From assembly GCF_026627255.1 (NCBI RefSeq), contig NZ_JAPNLM010000016.1:1-64000 (forward strand): DNA of 64,000 nt, given 5' to 3'. This stretch comes from Streptomyces antarcticus (GTDB lineage: Bacteria > Actinomycetota > Actinomycetes > Streptomycetales > Streptomycetaceae). The notes under the pieces were generated by a model, which was not told the origin of the DNA, made no database searches, and was given only the letters and a program-made list of their open reading frames with translations. Below are positions 21,984 through 30,366 of the stretch, one piece after another. Every line of letters starts with the position of its first letter. Position 1 is the stretch's first letter. A program made the position numbers and the translations under genes.

Positions 21984-24900
21984 GTGCCTGGTTTTACGCA
22001 TCTGCACACCGTTTCGGGGTTCTCCGTGCGCTACGGGGGATCACACCCGGACCGGCTGGCGGAACGGGCCGCGGAGCGGGGCATGGACGCCCTCGCCCTG
22101 ACCGACCGGGACACCCTGGCGGGTGCGGTGCGGTTCGCCAAGGCGTGCGCGAAGGCGGGCATCCGGCCGCTGTTCGGGGCGGACCTGGCCGTGTCGCCTC
22201 CGGCGCGGCCGGGCGGCGGTCCGGGCGGCCGTCCGGGCGGTTCGGGTGGCGGTCCGGGCGGTTCCGCCGGGTCGGCCGGGCCGGGGGGCCCGGCCGGCCC
22301 GGGAGCCGGCTCCGCCGAGGCCTCGTACCGGCGGCGCAACCCGGTCAAGGGCGGAGCCTTCATCGACGAGTCCGCCCCCCGCGCGGTCTTCCTGGCCCGC
22401 GACGGGGCCGCCGGATGGGCCGAGCTGTGCCGGCTGGTGACCGCCGCCCACGCGGCCGGGGGCGACGAGCCCGCCGGGCCCGGGGCGGGTTCCGCGCAGC
22501 CGGTCGTGCCCTGGGGCGCCCTGGGCGGGTCCGGCGTGTACGTCCTGCTCGGGCCCGGTTCCGAGGTGGGGCGGGCGCTCGCCGCCGGGCGCCCCGACCG
22601 GGCCGCCCGGCTCCTCGGGCCCTGGCGCGAGGTGTACGGGGACTCCCTGCGCCTGGAGGCCGTCCACCACGGCCGCACCGGCACCGGCCCCGGCTCGCTC
22701 CGGCTGGCCGCCCGTACCGTCGGCTTCGCCGCCGAGCAGGGCGTCCCGGCCGTCCTCAGCAACGCCGTCCGGTACGCCGACCCCGGCCAGGGCCCGGTCG
22801 CCGACATCCTCGACGCCGCCCGACGGCTGGTCCCCATCGACCCCCGGGGACCGCTCGACACCGGCGAACGCTGGCTCAAGGACCCCGCCGCCATGGCCGA
22901 GACCGCCGACCGGGTCGCCGAGGCCGCCGGCCTGCGCCCCGCCGACGCCCGCCGGCTCCTCGCGGAGACCCGGCGTACGGCCGAGGCGTGCGCGGTCGAC
23001 CCCGAGGACGACCTCGGCATGGGCTCCGTGCACTTCCCCGAGGCCCGGCTCGTCGGCGCGGCCCGCCGCAGCGCCCAGCGGGTGCTCACCTCCCGGGCCT
23101 CCGCGGGCATGGTGCTGCGCGGCTACGCGGGCGACCGTGCGTACTGGGAGCGGATGCACCAGGAGCTCGACGTCATCGCCTACCACGGCTACGCCTCGTA
23201 CTTCCTGACGGTCGCTCAAGTTGTGGACGACGTACGGGAGATGGGGATCCGGGTGGCCGCCCGCGGCTCCGGCGCCGGCTCCCTCGTCAACCACCTGATC
23301 GGCATCGCGCACGCCGACCCCGTCGAGCACGGACTGCTCATGGAGCGCTTCCTGTCCAAGCGCCGGCGCGTCCTGCCCGACATCGACGTCGACGTGGAGT
23401 CCGCCCGCCGGCTGGAGGTCTACCGGCGGATCATCGACCGGTTCGGCACCGAGCGGGTCGCCACCGTCTCCATGCCCGAGACCTACCGGGTCCGGCACGC
23501 CATCCGGGACGTCGGCGCCGCCCTGTCCATGGACCCGGCCGCCGTCGACCGGCTCGCCAAGGCCTTCCCGCACATCCGGGCCCGCGACGCCCGCGCCGCA
23601 CTGGAGGAACTGCCGGAACTGCGCGACGTGCGAGGGGAGTCGTACGGGCGGCTGTGGGAGCTCGTCGAATCCCTGGACGCGCTGCCCCGCGGGACCGCCA
23701 TGCACCCGTGCGGGGTGCTGCTCTCCGACGCCTCGCTGCTCGCCCGTACGCCGGTGGTGCCCACCAGCGGCGAGGGCTTCCCCATGTCCCAGTTCGACAA
23801 GGACGACGTGGAGGACCTCGGACTGCTCAAACTGGACGTGCTGGGCGTGCGGATGCAGTCCGCGATGGCGCACGCGGTCGCGGAGATCCGGCGCGGCACG
23901 GGGGAGGAGCTCGACCTGGACGACCCGGCGCAGGTGCCGCCGGGCGACGAGGCGACGTACCGGCTGATCCGCTCGGCCGAGACGCTGGGCTGCTTCCAGA
24001 TCGAGTCCCCGGGCCAGCGCGATCTGGTGGGACGGCTCCAGCCGTCCACCTTCCACGACCTGGTGGTCGACATCTCGCTGTTCCGGCCGGGACCGGTCGC
24101 CGCCGACATGGTGCGGCCCTTCATCGAGGCCCGGCACGGCCGGGCGCCCGTCCGCTTCCCGCACCCCGACCTGGCCGACGCGCTGCGCGGGACGTACGGG
24201 GTGGTCGTCTTCCACGAGCAGATCATCGAGATCGTGCACGTCATGACCGGCTGCGGGCGCGACGAGGCGGACCGGGTGCGGCGCGGACTGTCCGAACCGC
24301 AGTCGCAGGGGCGGATCAAGGTCTGGTTCGCGGCGCGGGCAGCCGAGCGCGGCTACCCGGTGGAGGTGATCGCCCGCACCTGGGAGATCGTCGCGGCCTT
24401 CGGGTCGTACGGGTTCTGCAAGGCGCACGCGGTGGCCTTCGCGGTGCCGACCTACCAGTCGGCGTGGCTGAAGGCGCACCACCCGGCGGCCTTCTACGCC
24501 GGACTGCTCACCCACGACCCGGGGATATACCCGAAGCGGCTGCTGCTGGCGGACGCCCGGCGCCGGGGCGTGCCGGTGCTGCCGCTGGACGTGAACCGGT
24601 CGGCGGTCGCCCACCACATCGAACTGGTGTCCGATGAGGGGAAGGGTGTGGGTGGGGGCACGGGCGGAGGCGCGGGCGGGGTGTGGGGGCTGCGGCTCGG
24701 ACTGTCCGACGTCCTCGGCATCAGCGAGGCCGAGGCCCGCCGGATCGAGGGCGGACAGCCCTACGCCTCCCTGCGCGACTTCTGGGACCGGGCGCACCCG
24801 GGACGTCCGGTCGCCGAACGGCTGGCCCAGGTGGGCGCGTTGGACGGCTTCGGTGCCAACCGCCGGGACCTGCTGCTCCACTTGACGGAGCTGCACGGCG

Positions 24901-25703
24901 CGCAGCGGGCGGCCGGAGCCCGCGGCGGTGCCCAACTCCCGCTGGAAGGAGGCCGGTCCACGGCCTCCGTCGGGCTGCCCGACCTGACCGACGCGGAACG
25001 GCTCAGCGCCGAGCTGGGCGTCCTCGGCATGGACGCGTCCCGGCACCTGATGGGCGATCACCACGCCTTCCTGACCGAGCTGGGCGTGATCCCGGCCCGG
25101 CGGCTGCGGGACACCGCCCACGGACAGACGGTGCTGGTCGCGGGGGCCAAGGCGGCCACCCAGACCCCGCCGATCCGGTCCGGGAGGCGGGTCATCTTCA
25201 CCACGCTGGACGACGGGACGGGCCTGGTCGACCTGGCCTTCTTCGACGACAGCCACGAGAGCTGCGCGCACACCGTCTTCCACTCCTTCCTGCTGCTGGT
25301 GCGGGGCGTCGTACAGCGCCGGGGCCCGCAGAGCCTGAGCGTGGTCGGGGCGGCGGCGTGGAACCTCGCGGAGCTGGTGGAACTGCGGGCGTCGGGCGGC
25401 CTGGACGCGGTCGCGGCCCGCCTGGCCTCGGGCGGGGACGGCGTGGGTGGCGGCGGTGATGGTGACGGCGCCGGCGGCGCGGAGGGGGCCGGGGCCGAGC
25501 CGCGGGCGTCCGGGGACGTGGCCGGGGCCGGGGCCCAGGCGGCCGGCGGGGCCGGGTCCCCGGCGGCCGGCTCCGGGACCGGCCGCCGGATCCGCATGTC
25601 CACGGGGTACGAGATGAACCCCTGGGCCGACCTCCAGCCCCCCGGCACCGGCCCCGCGACGGGCCGCAAGCTGTGGCACTCCAGCCCGGGGAGCGCGGGA
25701 TGA
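21984..25703 (+). CDS. dnaE2: Error-prone DNA polymerase III alpha subunit DnaE2 (ImuC)
   Basis: A 1239-residue C-family polymerase. The N-terminal PHP domain starts FTHLHTVSGFSVRYGGSHP, which is DnaE2-like, not DnaE1-like; a Gly/Pro-rich insert of about 45 residues interrupts it after residue 70. The catalytic carboxylates lie in LPDIDVDVE near residue 463, preceded by RGSGAGSLVNH. Fingers, helix-hairpin-helix and OB parts follow, and the extreme C-terminus is a Gly/Ala-rich linker and a short conserved tail. It performs mutagenic translesion synthesis with ImuB. GTG start at 21984; the stop overlaps the next gene's ATG (ATGA), so the two are co-translated. Confidence 0.93.
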   Translation: MPGFTHLHTVSGFSVRYGGSHPDRLAERAAERGMDALALTDRDTLAGAVRFAKACAKAGIRPLFGADLAVSPPARPGGGPGGRPGGSGGGPGGSAGSAGPGGPAGPGAGSAEASYRRRNPVKGGAFIDESAPRAVFLARDGAAGWAELCRLVTAAHAAGGDEPAGPGAGSAQPVVPWGALGGSGVYVLLGPGSEVGRALAAGRPDRAARLLGPWREVYGDSLRLEAVHHGRTGTGPGSLRLAARTVGFAAEQGVPAVLSNAVRYADPGQGPVADILDAARRLVPIDPRGPLDTGERWLKDPAAMAETADRVAEAAGLRPADARRLLAETRRTAEACAVDPEDDLGMGSVHFPEARLVGAARRSAQRVLTSRASAGMVLRGYAGDRAYWERMHQELDVIAYHGYASYFLTVAQVVDDVREMGIRVAARGSGAGSLVNHLIGIAHADPVEHGLLMERFLSKRRRVLPDIDVDVESARRLEVYRRIIDRFGTERVATVSMPETYRVRHAIRDVGAALSMDPAAVDRLAKAFPHIRARDARAALEELPELRDVRGESYGRLWELVESLDALPRGTAMHPCGVLLSDASLLARTPVVPTSGEGFPMSQFDKDDVEDLGLLKLDVLGVRMQSAMAHAVAEIRRGTGEELDLDDPAQVPPGDEATYRLIRSAETLGCFQIESPGQRDLVGRLQPSTFHDLVVDISLFRPGPVAADMVRPFIEARHGRAPVRFPHPDLADALRGTYGVVVFHEQIIEIVHVMTGCGRDEADRVRRGLSEPQSQGRIKVWFAARAAERGYPVEVIARTWEIVAAFGSYGFCKAHAVAFAVPTYQSAWLKAHHPAAFYAGLLTHDPGIYPKRLLLADARRRGVPVLPLDVNRSAVAHHIELVSDEGKGVGGGTGGGAGGVWGLRLGLSDVLGISEAEARRIEGGQPYASLRDFWDRAHPGRPVAERLAQVGALDGFGANRRDLLLHLTELHGAQRAAGARGGAQLPLEGGRSTASVGLPDLTDAERLSAELGVLGMDASRHLMGDHHAFLTELGVIPARRLRDTAHGQTVLVAGAKAATQTPPIRSGRRVIFTTLDDGTGLVDLAFFDDSHESCAHTVFHSFLLLVRGVVQRRGPQSLSVVGAAAWNLAELVELRASGGLDAVAARLASGGDGVGGGGDGDGAGGAEGAGAEPRASGDVAGAGAQAAGGAGSPAAGSGTGRRIRMSTGYEMNPWADLQPPGTGPATGRKLWHSSPGSAG

Positions 25704-26731
25704 CCCCCGCCGGGGCGCCCCGGGCCGGCGCGCCCCGGGCCGTGATGTGCCTGCGGCTGCGCCCCGCCGACGGGGGCCCGCTCGGGGCGGAGGCGTACGC
25801 CGGGGTGCTGGCACTGCTCGGCGGGCTCACCCCGGCCGTGCAGGCGCTGCCGCCCGATGCCGCGCTCGCCGATGTCCGGGGCGCGCTGCGCTACTTCGGC
25901 TGCGACGCCGCCCGGCTGGCCGCCGTGGTCCGGGTCCGGGCCCTGGCCCTGTACGGGGTGGACGCCGCCGCGGGCGTCGCCGGGAACCCCATGCTGGCCC
26001 GGACCGCCGCGCGCGACGCCCGCCCCGGCGAGACCCTGGTCGTCCCCGACGAGCCCGCCGCCGTGGCGGAGTTCCTGGCCGGCCGCCCCGTCACCGACCT
26101 CGACGGGGTCGGCGCCAAGGCCGCCCGGACCCTGTGCTCCTACGGTCTCGACTCCGTCGGGCGGGTCGCCGCCGCCCCGCCCGCCGCGCTGCGGCGCATC
26201 CTCGGGGCCCGGCTCGGCCGCGAGGTGCGCGAGCGCGCCCTCGGGATCGACCCCGTCGCCGTCCGGCCGGGGGCCGCCGCCCGGGCCGTCGCGGCCGAAC
26301 GGCCCTTCGACCGGGACGAGCTGGACCCCGTACGGCACCGGCGGGCACTGCTCTCGCTGACGGAGGAACTCGGTGCCCGGCTTCGTACACAAGGCCCCGG
26401 GCAGGGGCAGGTCTGCCGCACCCTCTCGCTCACCGTCCGCTGCGCCGACCGCACCACGCTCACCCGTACCCGCACCCTCACCGAAGCCACCGCGCACACC
26501 GCCGTCCTGACCGCCACGGCCTACGCCCTCTACGCGGGCCTCGGCCTACAGCGGGCCCGGGTCCGCGCGCTGTCGCTGCGGGCCGAGGACCTGACGCCGG
26601 CCGAACGGGCCGCGCGGCAGCTCAGTTTCGACCCCGAGGACGAGAAGGCCCGCCGCCTGGAAGCCGTCACGGACCGGGTCAGGGCCCGCTTCGGGCCGCA
26701 CGCCATCGCCCGCGGCACGCTGGCGGCGTAA
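25700..26731 (+). CDS. imuB: ImuB-like Y-family polymerase homologue
   Basis: A 343-residue Y-family protein. The thumb/helix-hairpin-helix region PVTDLDGVGAKAARTLCSYG and the little-finger region (DELDPVRHRRALLSLTEEL) are clear. The palm is short, and the usual catalytic carboxylates are not evident: VMCLRLRP replaces the first Asp motif and ALADVRGAL stands where S-x-D-E is expected. This fits ImuB, the inactive Y-family partner that links DnaE2 to the sliding clamp. ATG 25700 overlaps the dnaE2 stop. No imuA-like gene is adjacent. Confidence 0.82.
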   Translation: MTPAGAPRAGAPRAVMCLRLRPADGGPLGAEAYAGVLALLGGLTPAVQALPPDAALADVRGALRYFGCDAARLAAVVRVRALALYGVDAAAGVAGNPMLARTAARDARPGETLVVPDEPAAVAEFLAGRPVTDLDGVGAKAARTLCSYGLDSVGRVAAAPPAALRRILGARLGREVRERALGIDPVAVRPGAAARAVAAERPFDRDELDPVRHRRALLSLTEELGARLRTQGPGQGQVCRTLSLTVRCADRTTLTRTRTLTEATAHTAVLTATAYALYAGLGLQRARVRALSLRAEDLTPAERAARQLSFDPEDEKARRLEAVTDRVRARFGPHAIARGTLAA

Positions 26732-26805
26732 CGGGCGGCGCGGCGGGCGGTGCGGCGGGCCGCGCGGGGGTCGCTTAACAGGCCGCGGGACGACACGGCG
26801 ATTTT

Positions 26806-26846
26806 TTACCGACGCGTAACTTCCCAGTTTTGCTACTCGCCCGTAA
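26806..26846. promoter_or_regulatory. Inverted pair of a 15-bp motif upstream of the lipase
   Basis: TTACCGACGCGTAAC (26806-26820) and, in opposite orientation, GCTACTCGCCCGTAA (26832-26846; complement TTACGGGCGAGTAGC) share TTACSGRCGMGTARC, 26 bp centre to centre. They lie about 105-145 bases before the lipase start. A dimeric regulator binding both copies is a reasonable inference; no regulator is named. Confidence 0.45.
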
Positions 26847-26949
26847 TTTGACGGCAGCAGCACCCCTTGTGATCCGGATCACGGGACGAGCCCCCCGCCC
26901 CATCCCCCCGCGCCATCCCCTTGAGTCGCAACCGCAAGGAGATCACACG

Positions 26950-27810
26950 ATGCTGCCCTGGAGACGCCTGCTCCGCCCGCTGGCCGTCCTCACCCTCGCC
27001 GCCGCAGCGCTCGTCGCCCCCACCGGCGCCGCGCAGGCCGCGTCCGCACCAAGCAGCGGCTGGAACAACTGGTCCTGCAAGCCGTCCGCCGCGCACCCGC
27101 GCCCCGTCGTGCTCGTCCACGGCACCTTCGGGAACTCCGTGGACAACTGGCTGGGCCTCGCGCCCTACCTCGTCCACCGCGGCTACTGCGTCTACTCGCT
27201 CGACTACGGGCAACTGCCCGGCGTGCCCTTCTTCAACGGGCTCGGCCCCATCGACAAGTCGGCCGGCCAGCTCGACGTCTTCGTCGACCGGGTCCTCGCC
27301 GCGACCGGCTCCGCCAAGACCGACGTCATCGGGCACTCGCAGGGCGGCATGATGCCGCGCTACTACCTGAAGTTCCTCGGTGGCGCCGACAAGGTCAACG
27401 CCCTGATCGGGCTGGCCCCCGACAACCACGGCACCACCCTCCTCGGCCTCACCAAACTGCTCCCGTACTTCCCCGGAGCCGAGGACCTGATCAGCTCCGC
27501 GACCCCGGGCCTCGCCGACCAGATCGCCGGGTCCGCGTTCCAGAACAAGCTGAACGCGGGCGGGGACACCGTTCCCGGGGTCAAGTACACGGTGATCGCG
27601 ACCAAGTACGACCAGGTGGTCACCCCGTACCGGAGCCAGTTCCTCGACGGCCCGAACGTACGGAACGTCGTCCTCCAGGACCTGTGCGCGGTGGACTTCT
27701 CGGAGCACGTCGCCATCGGCCTCACCGACCGGATCGCCTGGCACGAGGCGCTGAACGCCCTCGACCCGGCCCACGCCGAACGGACCACCTGCGCGTCGGT
27801 CTTCGACTGA
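26950..27810 (+). CDS. Secreted lipase/esterase (alpha/beta hydrolase)
   Basis: A 286-residue secreted enzyme: Sec signal peptide MLPWRRLLRPLAVLTLAAAA ending near AAQAA, then an alpha/beta-hydrolase with oxyanion block VLVHGTFGN, nucleophile Ser130 in GHSQGG, acid region IATKYDQVVTPY and catalytic His in SEHVAIG. This is the class-2 lipase group found beside LPMO genes in Streptomyces; the S. coelicolor counterpart is SCO1735 as I recall. Two Cys pairs suggest disulfides. RBS AAGGAG lies eight bases before ATG 26950. It converges on the LPMO gene. Confidence 0.9.
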   Translation: MLPWRRLLRPLAVLTLAAAALVAPTGAAQAASAPSSGWNNWSCKPSAAHPRPVVLVHGTFGNSVDNWLGLAPYLVHRGYCVYSLDYGQLPGVPFFNGLGPIDKSAGQLDVFVDRVLAATGSAKTDVIGHSQGGMMPRYYLKFLGGADKVNALIGLAPDNHGTTLLGLTKLLPYFPGAEDLISSATPGLADQIAGSAFQNKLNAGGDTVPGVKYTVIATKYDQVVTPYRSQFLDGPNVRNVVLQDLCAVDFSEHVAIGLTDRIAWHEALNALDPAHAERTTCASVFD

Positions 27811-27827
27811 CGCACAGGCGGTCCGTG

Positions 27828-27856
27828 GCCACGGCCTACCGGCTAGCGGCCGTGGC
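27828..27856. terminator. Bidirectional hairpin between lipase and LPMO genes
   Basis: GCCACGGCC and GGCCGTGGC form a perfect 9-bp stem with an 11-base loop, starting 18 bases after the lipase stop and overlapping the last codons of the convergent LPMO gene. Confidence 0.5.
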
Positions 27857-28952
27857 GGCCCGCCGTCGCGCGGCGGCGGGCCACACCGAACAGCACGGCC
27901 GCGCCGACGGCCAGGACGGCGGCCCCGCCGATCGCGATGACCGGGGTGGCGCTGCTGCCGCCGGTCTCCGCGAGGTTCGAGCCGTCCGACGACCCCGCCG
28001 GGACCGGGGCGGAGGCGGCCCTGCCGTTCGTCTCGGGGTCGTTGTCGCCGTGGCCGTTGTGCTCCACCGAGGACTTGTCCGCGCCGGCGGCGATCTGCTG
28101 GTCCGTCGGGACCTGCGCCGCCGGTCCGGTGCCGGGCTGGTCCGACGGCTTGCCGGCGGGCTGATCCGAGGGCGTGGAACTCGGCTTCGTGCCGGGCTTG
28201 GTGCTCGGCTTGGTGCTCCCGCCGCCCGCGGTACCGGTACCGCCGGTGGCCCCGCCCGTCGTACCGCCGGTGCCCGCACCGCCCCCGCTGCCACTGCCGC
28301 CGCCGGCACCGCCGTTGTCCTTGCCGAAGACCACGTCCGAGCAGGTGTAGAAGGCCTCCGGGCTGTCCGAGCGCTGCCAGACGCTGTAGATCAGGTGGCG
28401 GCCGGTCTTCTTCGGCACGGTGCCGGAGAAGACGTAGTCGCCGTTCTGCATGCCCGGGTCGGTGGACTTCAGGAACGGCGCGGGCTCCAGGTCGGACCAC
28501 TTCAGCGGCTTGGCGGGGTCGTACCCGTCCTTCGTCACGTACAGCTCGAAGGACCCCTTGTGCGGAGCCGTCCCCTTGTAGCGGAAGGTGTGCGCGCCCG
28601 CCGTCATCGGGCTCGACGGCCAGTCGGCGCGGGGCAGGTCCAGCCCCTTGTACTTGCTGTTCCCCGCCGAGCACAGCTGCCCGTCCGGGATCAGCGACTT
28701 GCTCTGCCCGGCCGCGTTGGCGATGTTCACCGCGTTCCAGTCGTAGAACGCCTGCGCCCCGCTCGCCGCCACGGCCGCCTTGCACGCGGCGGACTTGGGG
28801 GACTCCGGCCCCTCCGCGTAGCACGCCGCCACCCGGCTGACCGGGTCCGTCATCGACCCGTGGGCGGCCGCGGGCACGGCGGCGTACGCGGCCACCGCGA
28901 GCGGGGCGAGACCTGCGGCGGCGATACGGGTGACGGTGCGGCGTACGGGCAT
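27843..28952 (-). CDS. AA10 lytic polysaccharide monooxygenase with sortase anchor
   Basis: A 369-residue secreted protein. The signal peptide ends at PAAA, so mature residue 1 is His31 (HGSMTDPVSR), the N-terminal copper ligand of the His brace; the second His is in TAGAHTFRY. The catalytic domain runs to about residue 200, with DWNAVNIANAAG and YSVWQRSDSPEAFYTCSDV. A Gly/Ser/Thr-rich linker, the sortase motif LAETG (class E LAxTG type), a hydrophobic helix and RRR tail follow. It oxidatively cleaves chitin or cellulose while covalently bound to the cell wall, not as the free enzymes most family members are. RBS AAGGAG precedes ATG 28952. Confidence 0.92.
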   Translation of the reverse strand: MPVRRTVTRIAAAGLAPLAVAAYAAVPAAAHGSMTDPVSRVAACYAEGPESPKSAACKAAVAASGAQAFYDWNAVNIANAAGQSKSLIPDGQLCSAGNSKYKGLDLPRADWPSSPMTAGAHTFRYKGTAPHKGSFELYVTKDGYDPAKPLKWSDLEPAPFLKSTDPGMQNGDYVFSGTVPKKTGRHLIYSVWQRSDSPEAFYTCSDVVFGKDNGGAGGGSGSGGGAGTGGTTGGATGGTGTAGGGSTKPSTKPGTKPSSTPSDQPAGKPSDQPGTGPAAQVPTDQQIAAGADKSSVEHNGHGDNDPETNGRAASAPVPAGSSDGSNLAETGGSSATPVIAIGGAAVLAVGAAVLFGVARRRATAGRHGR

Positions 28953-29362
28953 GGGTGGATCTCCTTCGGAGCACAAGACAGGGGTGTGCCAGCGGTGTCG
29001 GCCAGTGCGGCGCCGCCCCGACGGGGGATGCGGCGCCGCCTCCGGCCCTCCCTGGCTCAGCCAAGCTAGCCCGCCGAAGTCCCCGTTTCCCGGGCCCGAG
29101 CCCCCGGAGCCCGATCCTTAGGCTCCACTTAAGGCGGCGGTAAGCAGCCCCTCAGGAACCGCCCCCGGCGGGGCCGTTCGCACCCGCGGCCGTGGTTCCC
29201 CGCCCGGGCGGGCGGCGGCTTCCGCGGATATGCGGAGCGGCGGGAGGGGGTGGCGGGGTACGTTCGGCTGTACGGGGTGCGGCCCTGGCCACCAGGGCCG
29301 CGACGGGGGCCGCACCCCGACATGCGCCGGTCGGCGCCGGGGCGGGCGGCTACCCTCCGTGG
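28953..29362. other. 410-base intergenic region, LPMO / hypothetical gene
   Basis: Divergent intergenic region. It carries the LPMO ribosome site (GAAGGAG at 28959-28966, complement) and must hold both promoters. A notable stretch is CTTAGGCTCCACTTAAGG near 29116, containing two similar CTTA-type half sites. The right half is C/G-rich and otherwise featureless to me. Confidence 0.4.
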
Positions 29363-29728
29363 ATGGAGCGCGCAGAGGTTCTCAAGCGAGTCATCGGCAT
29401 CCTCACGGAAGCCCAGGAGATCCGCCGGGCCGCGGAGGCCGGCGAGGACGACGACGGCCCCGAACTGGAGACGAGGGTCGTCAGCAAGCTGCTGAACGAG
29501 ATGCTGCCCTCGATCAGCGTGCCCGCGGAGTCCTCCCCCCAGCAGGTGGCCCGCCTGGTCGCGGAGGCGCTCGGGCCCGCGCTGCAGACCATGGTCGCCG
29601 GGTTCAGCCTGGCCTTCACCAGCCTCGCCATGGCCCACGACGGTGGCCGGACGGACGTCTCCGCCATCGGCGTCCTCCAGGAACTGGCCCTCGAAGTGGA
29701 GGCCGGCGTCTACGACGAGGACTCCTAG
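29363..29728 (+). CDS. Small conserved-type hypothetical protein
   Basis: A 121-residue soluble acidic protein starting MERAEVLKRVIGILTEAQE. It looks all-helical: an amphipathic N-terminal helix, an acidic loop (GEDDDGPELE), then VSKLLNEMLPSI, SPQQVARLVAEALGPALQTM and a C-terminal helix LQELALEVEAG. It resembles no family I can name. The start is not fixed: ATG 29363 lacks a good ribosome site, and the frame is open upstream. A strong terminator hairpin follows at 29821. Confidence 0.6.
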   Translation: MERAEVLKRVIGILTEAQEIRRAAEAGEDDDGPELETRVVSKLLNEMLPSISVPAESSPQQVARLVAEALGPALQTMVAGFSLAFTSLAMAHDGGRTDVSAIGVLQELALEVEAGVYDEDS

Positions 29729-29820
29729 AACCGCGGCACCGGGACATCCGGAACTTCCGTTGTCATATGCCTATCGGCGCCCCCGTCCCGTGCGTAGGGT
29801 GTGGCCCCGGACCATCCCGG

Positions 29821-29858
29821 GCCGTCGCCCTCCCGGCTCCCCACGGGAGGGCGACGGC
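29821..29858. terminator. Perfect 14-bp-stem bidirectional terminator
   Basis: GCCGTCGCCCTCCC pairs perfectly with GGGAGGGCGACGGC around a 10-base loop. It lies between the convergent 29363 and DUF402 genes and probably ends transcripts from both sides. Confidence 0.8.
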
Positions 29859-29880
29859 GTCTCCCCTGGTGGGCGACCGC

Positions 29881-30366
29881 CTAGCGGAGGAGCGCCGGCA
29901 GGCCCGCCGGCGTACGGGCCTGGTCGTCCAGCGCGTCCAGCGCCCGTACCGCCTGGGCGGCCGCCTCCGGGTCCGAATCGGCGAGGCCGCTCGCCGCGAA
30001 CTCGTCCTCGTCCAGACGCAGTACGGACGTCCCGTCCGCCGAGACCCACAGGTCGAGGTCCAGGTCGTCCACCAGGATCTCCGCGCCGCGCACCAGGGCC
30101 GGGCGCGTGACGTCGCAATACCAGCCCTTGAGGACCCCGTCGCCCGTCCAGACCTCCTTGACCGCGTACCAGCGGGTCCGCCAGAAGTGCTCCACGAACA
30201 CGTCGCCCGGCTCGAAGCGCACGAAGCCGAAGTCCCGCGCCGCCCCGGCCGCCCAGGGGGCGCGTACGGAGATCCGGTCGCCGTCGTCGGACACCGGGGC
30301 CGCCGGATAGCGGATCTTGACGCGTCCGGCCTTGGTCAGGACGACGGTCAGTCGCTGCTCGTTCAC
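29881..30366 (-). CDS. DUF402 domain-containing protein
   Basis: A 161-residue protein with the DUF402 beta-barrel core: FVRFEPGDVFVEHFWRTRWYAVKEV, GWYCDVTRPALV and the acidic metal-site-like block ILVDDLDLDLWV, then VLRLDEDEF. DUF402 members include nucleoside di/triphosphate phosphatases and RNA-associated proteins. GTG 30366 overlaps the stop of the GNAT gene (GTGA), so translation is coupled. Confidence 0.85.
   Translation of the reverse strand: MNEQRLTVVLTKAGRVKIRYPAAPVSDDGDRISVRAPWAAGAARDFGFVRFEPGDVFVEHFWRTRWYAVKEVWTGDGVLKGWYCDVTRPALVRGAEILVDDLDLDLWVSADGTSVLRLDEDEFAASGLADSDPEAAAQAVRALDALDDQARTPAGLPALLR

Noticed and set aside
22041..25814. Minus-strand frame opposite dnaE2
   Set aside because: No domain, composition typical of antisense; dnaE2 is unambiguous.
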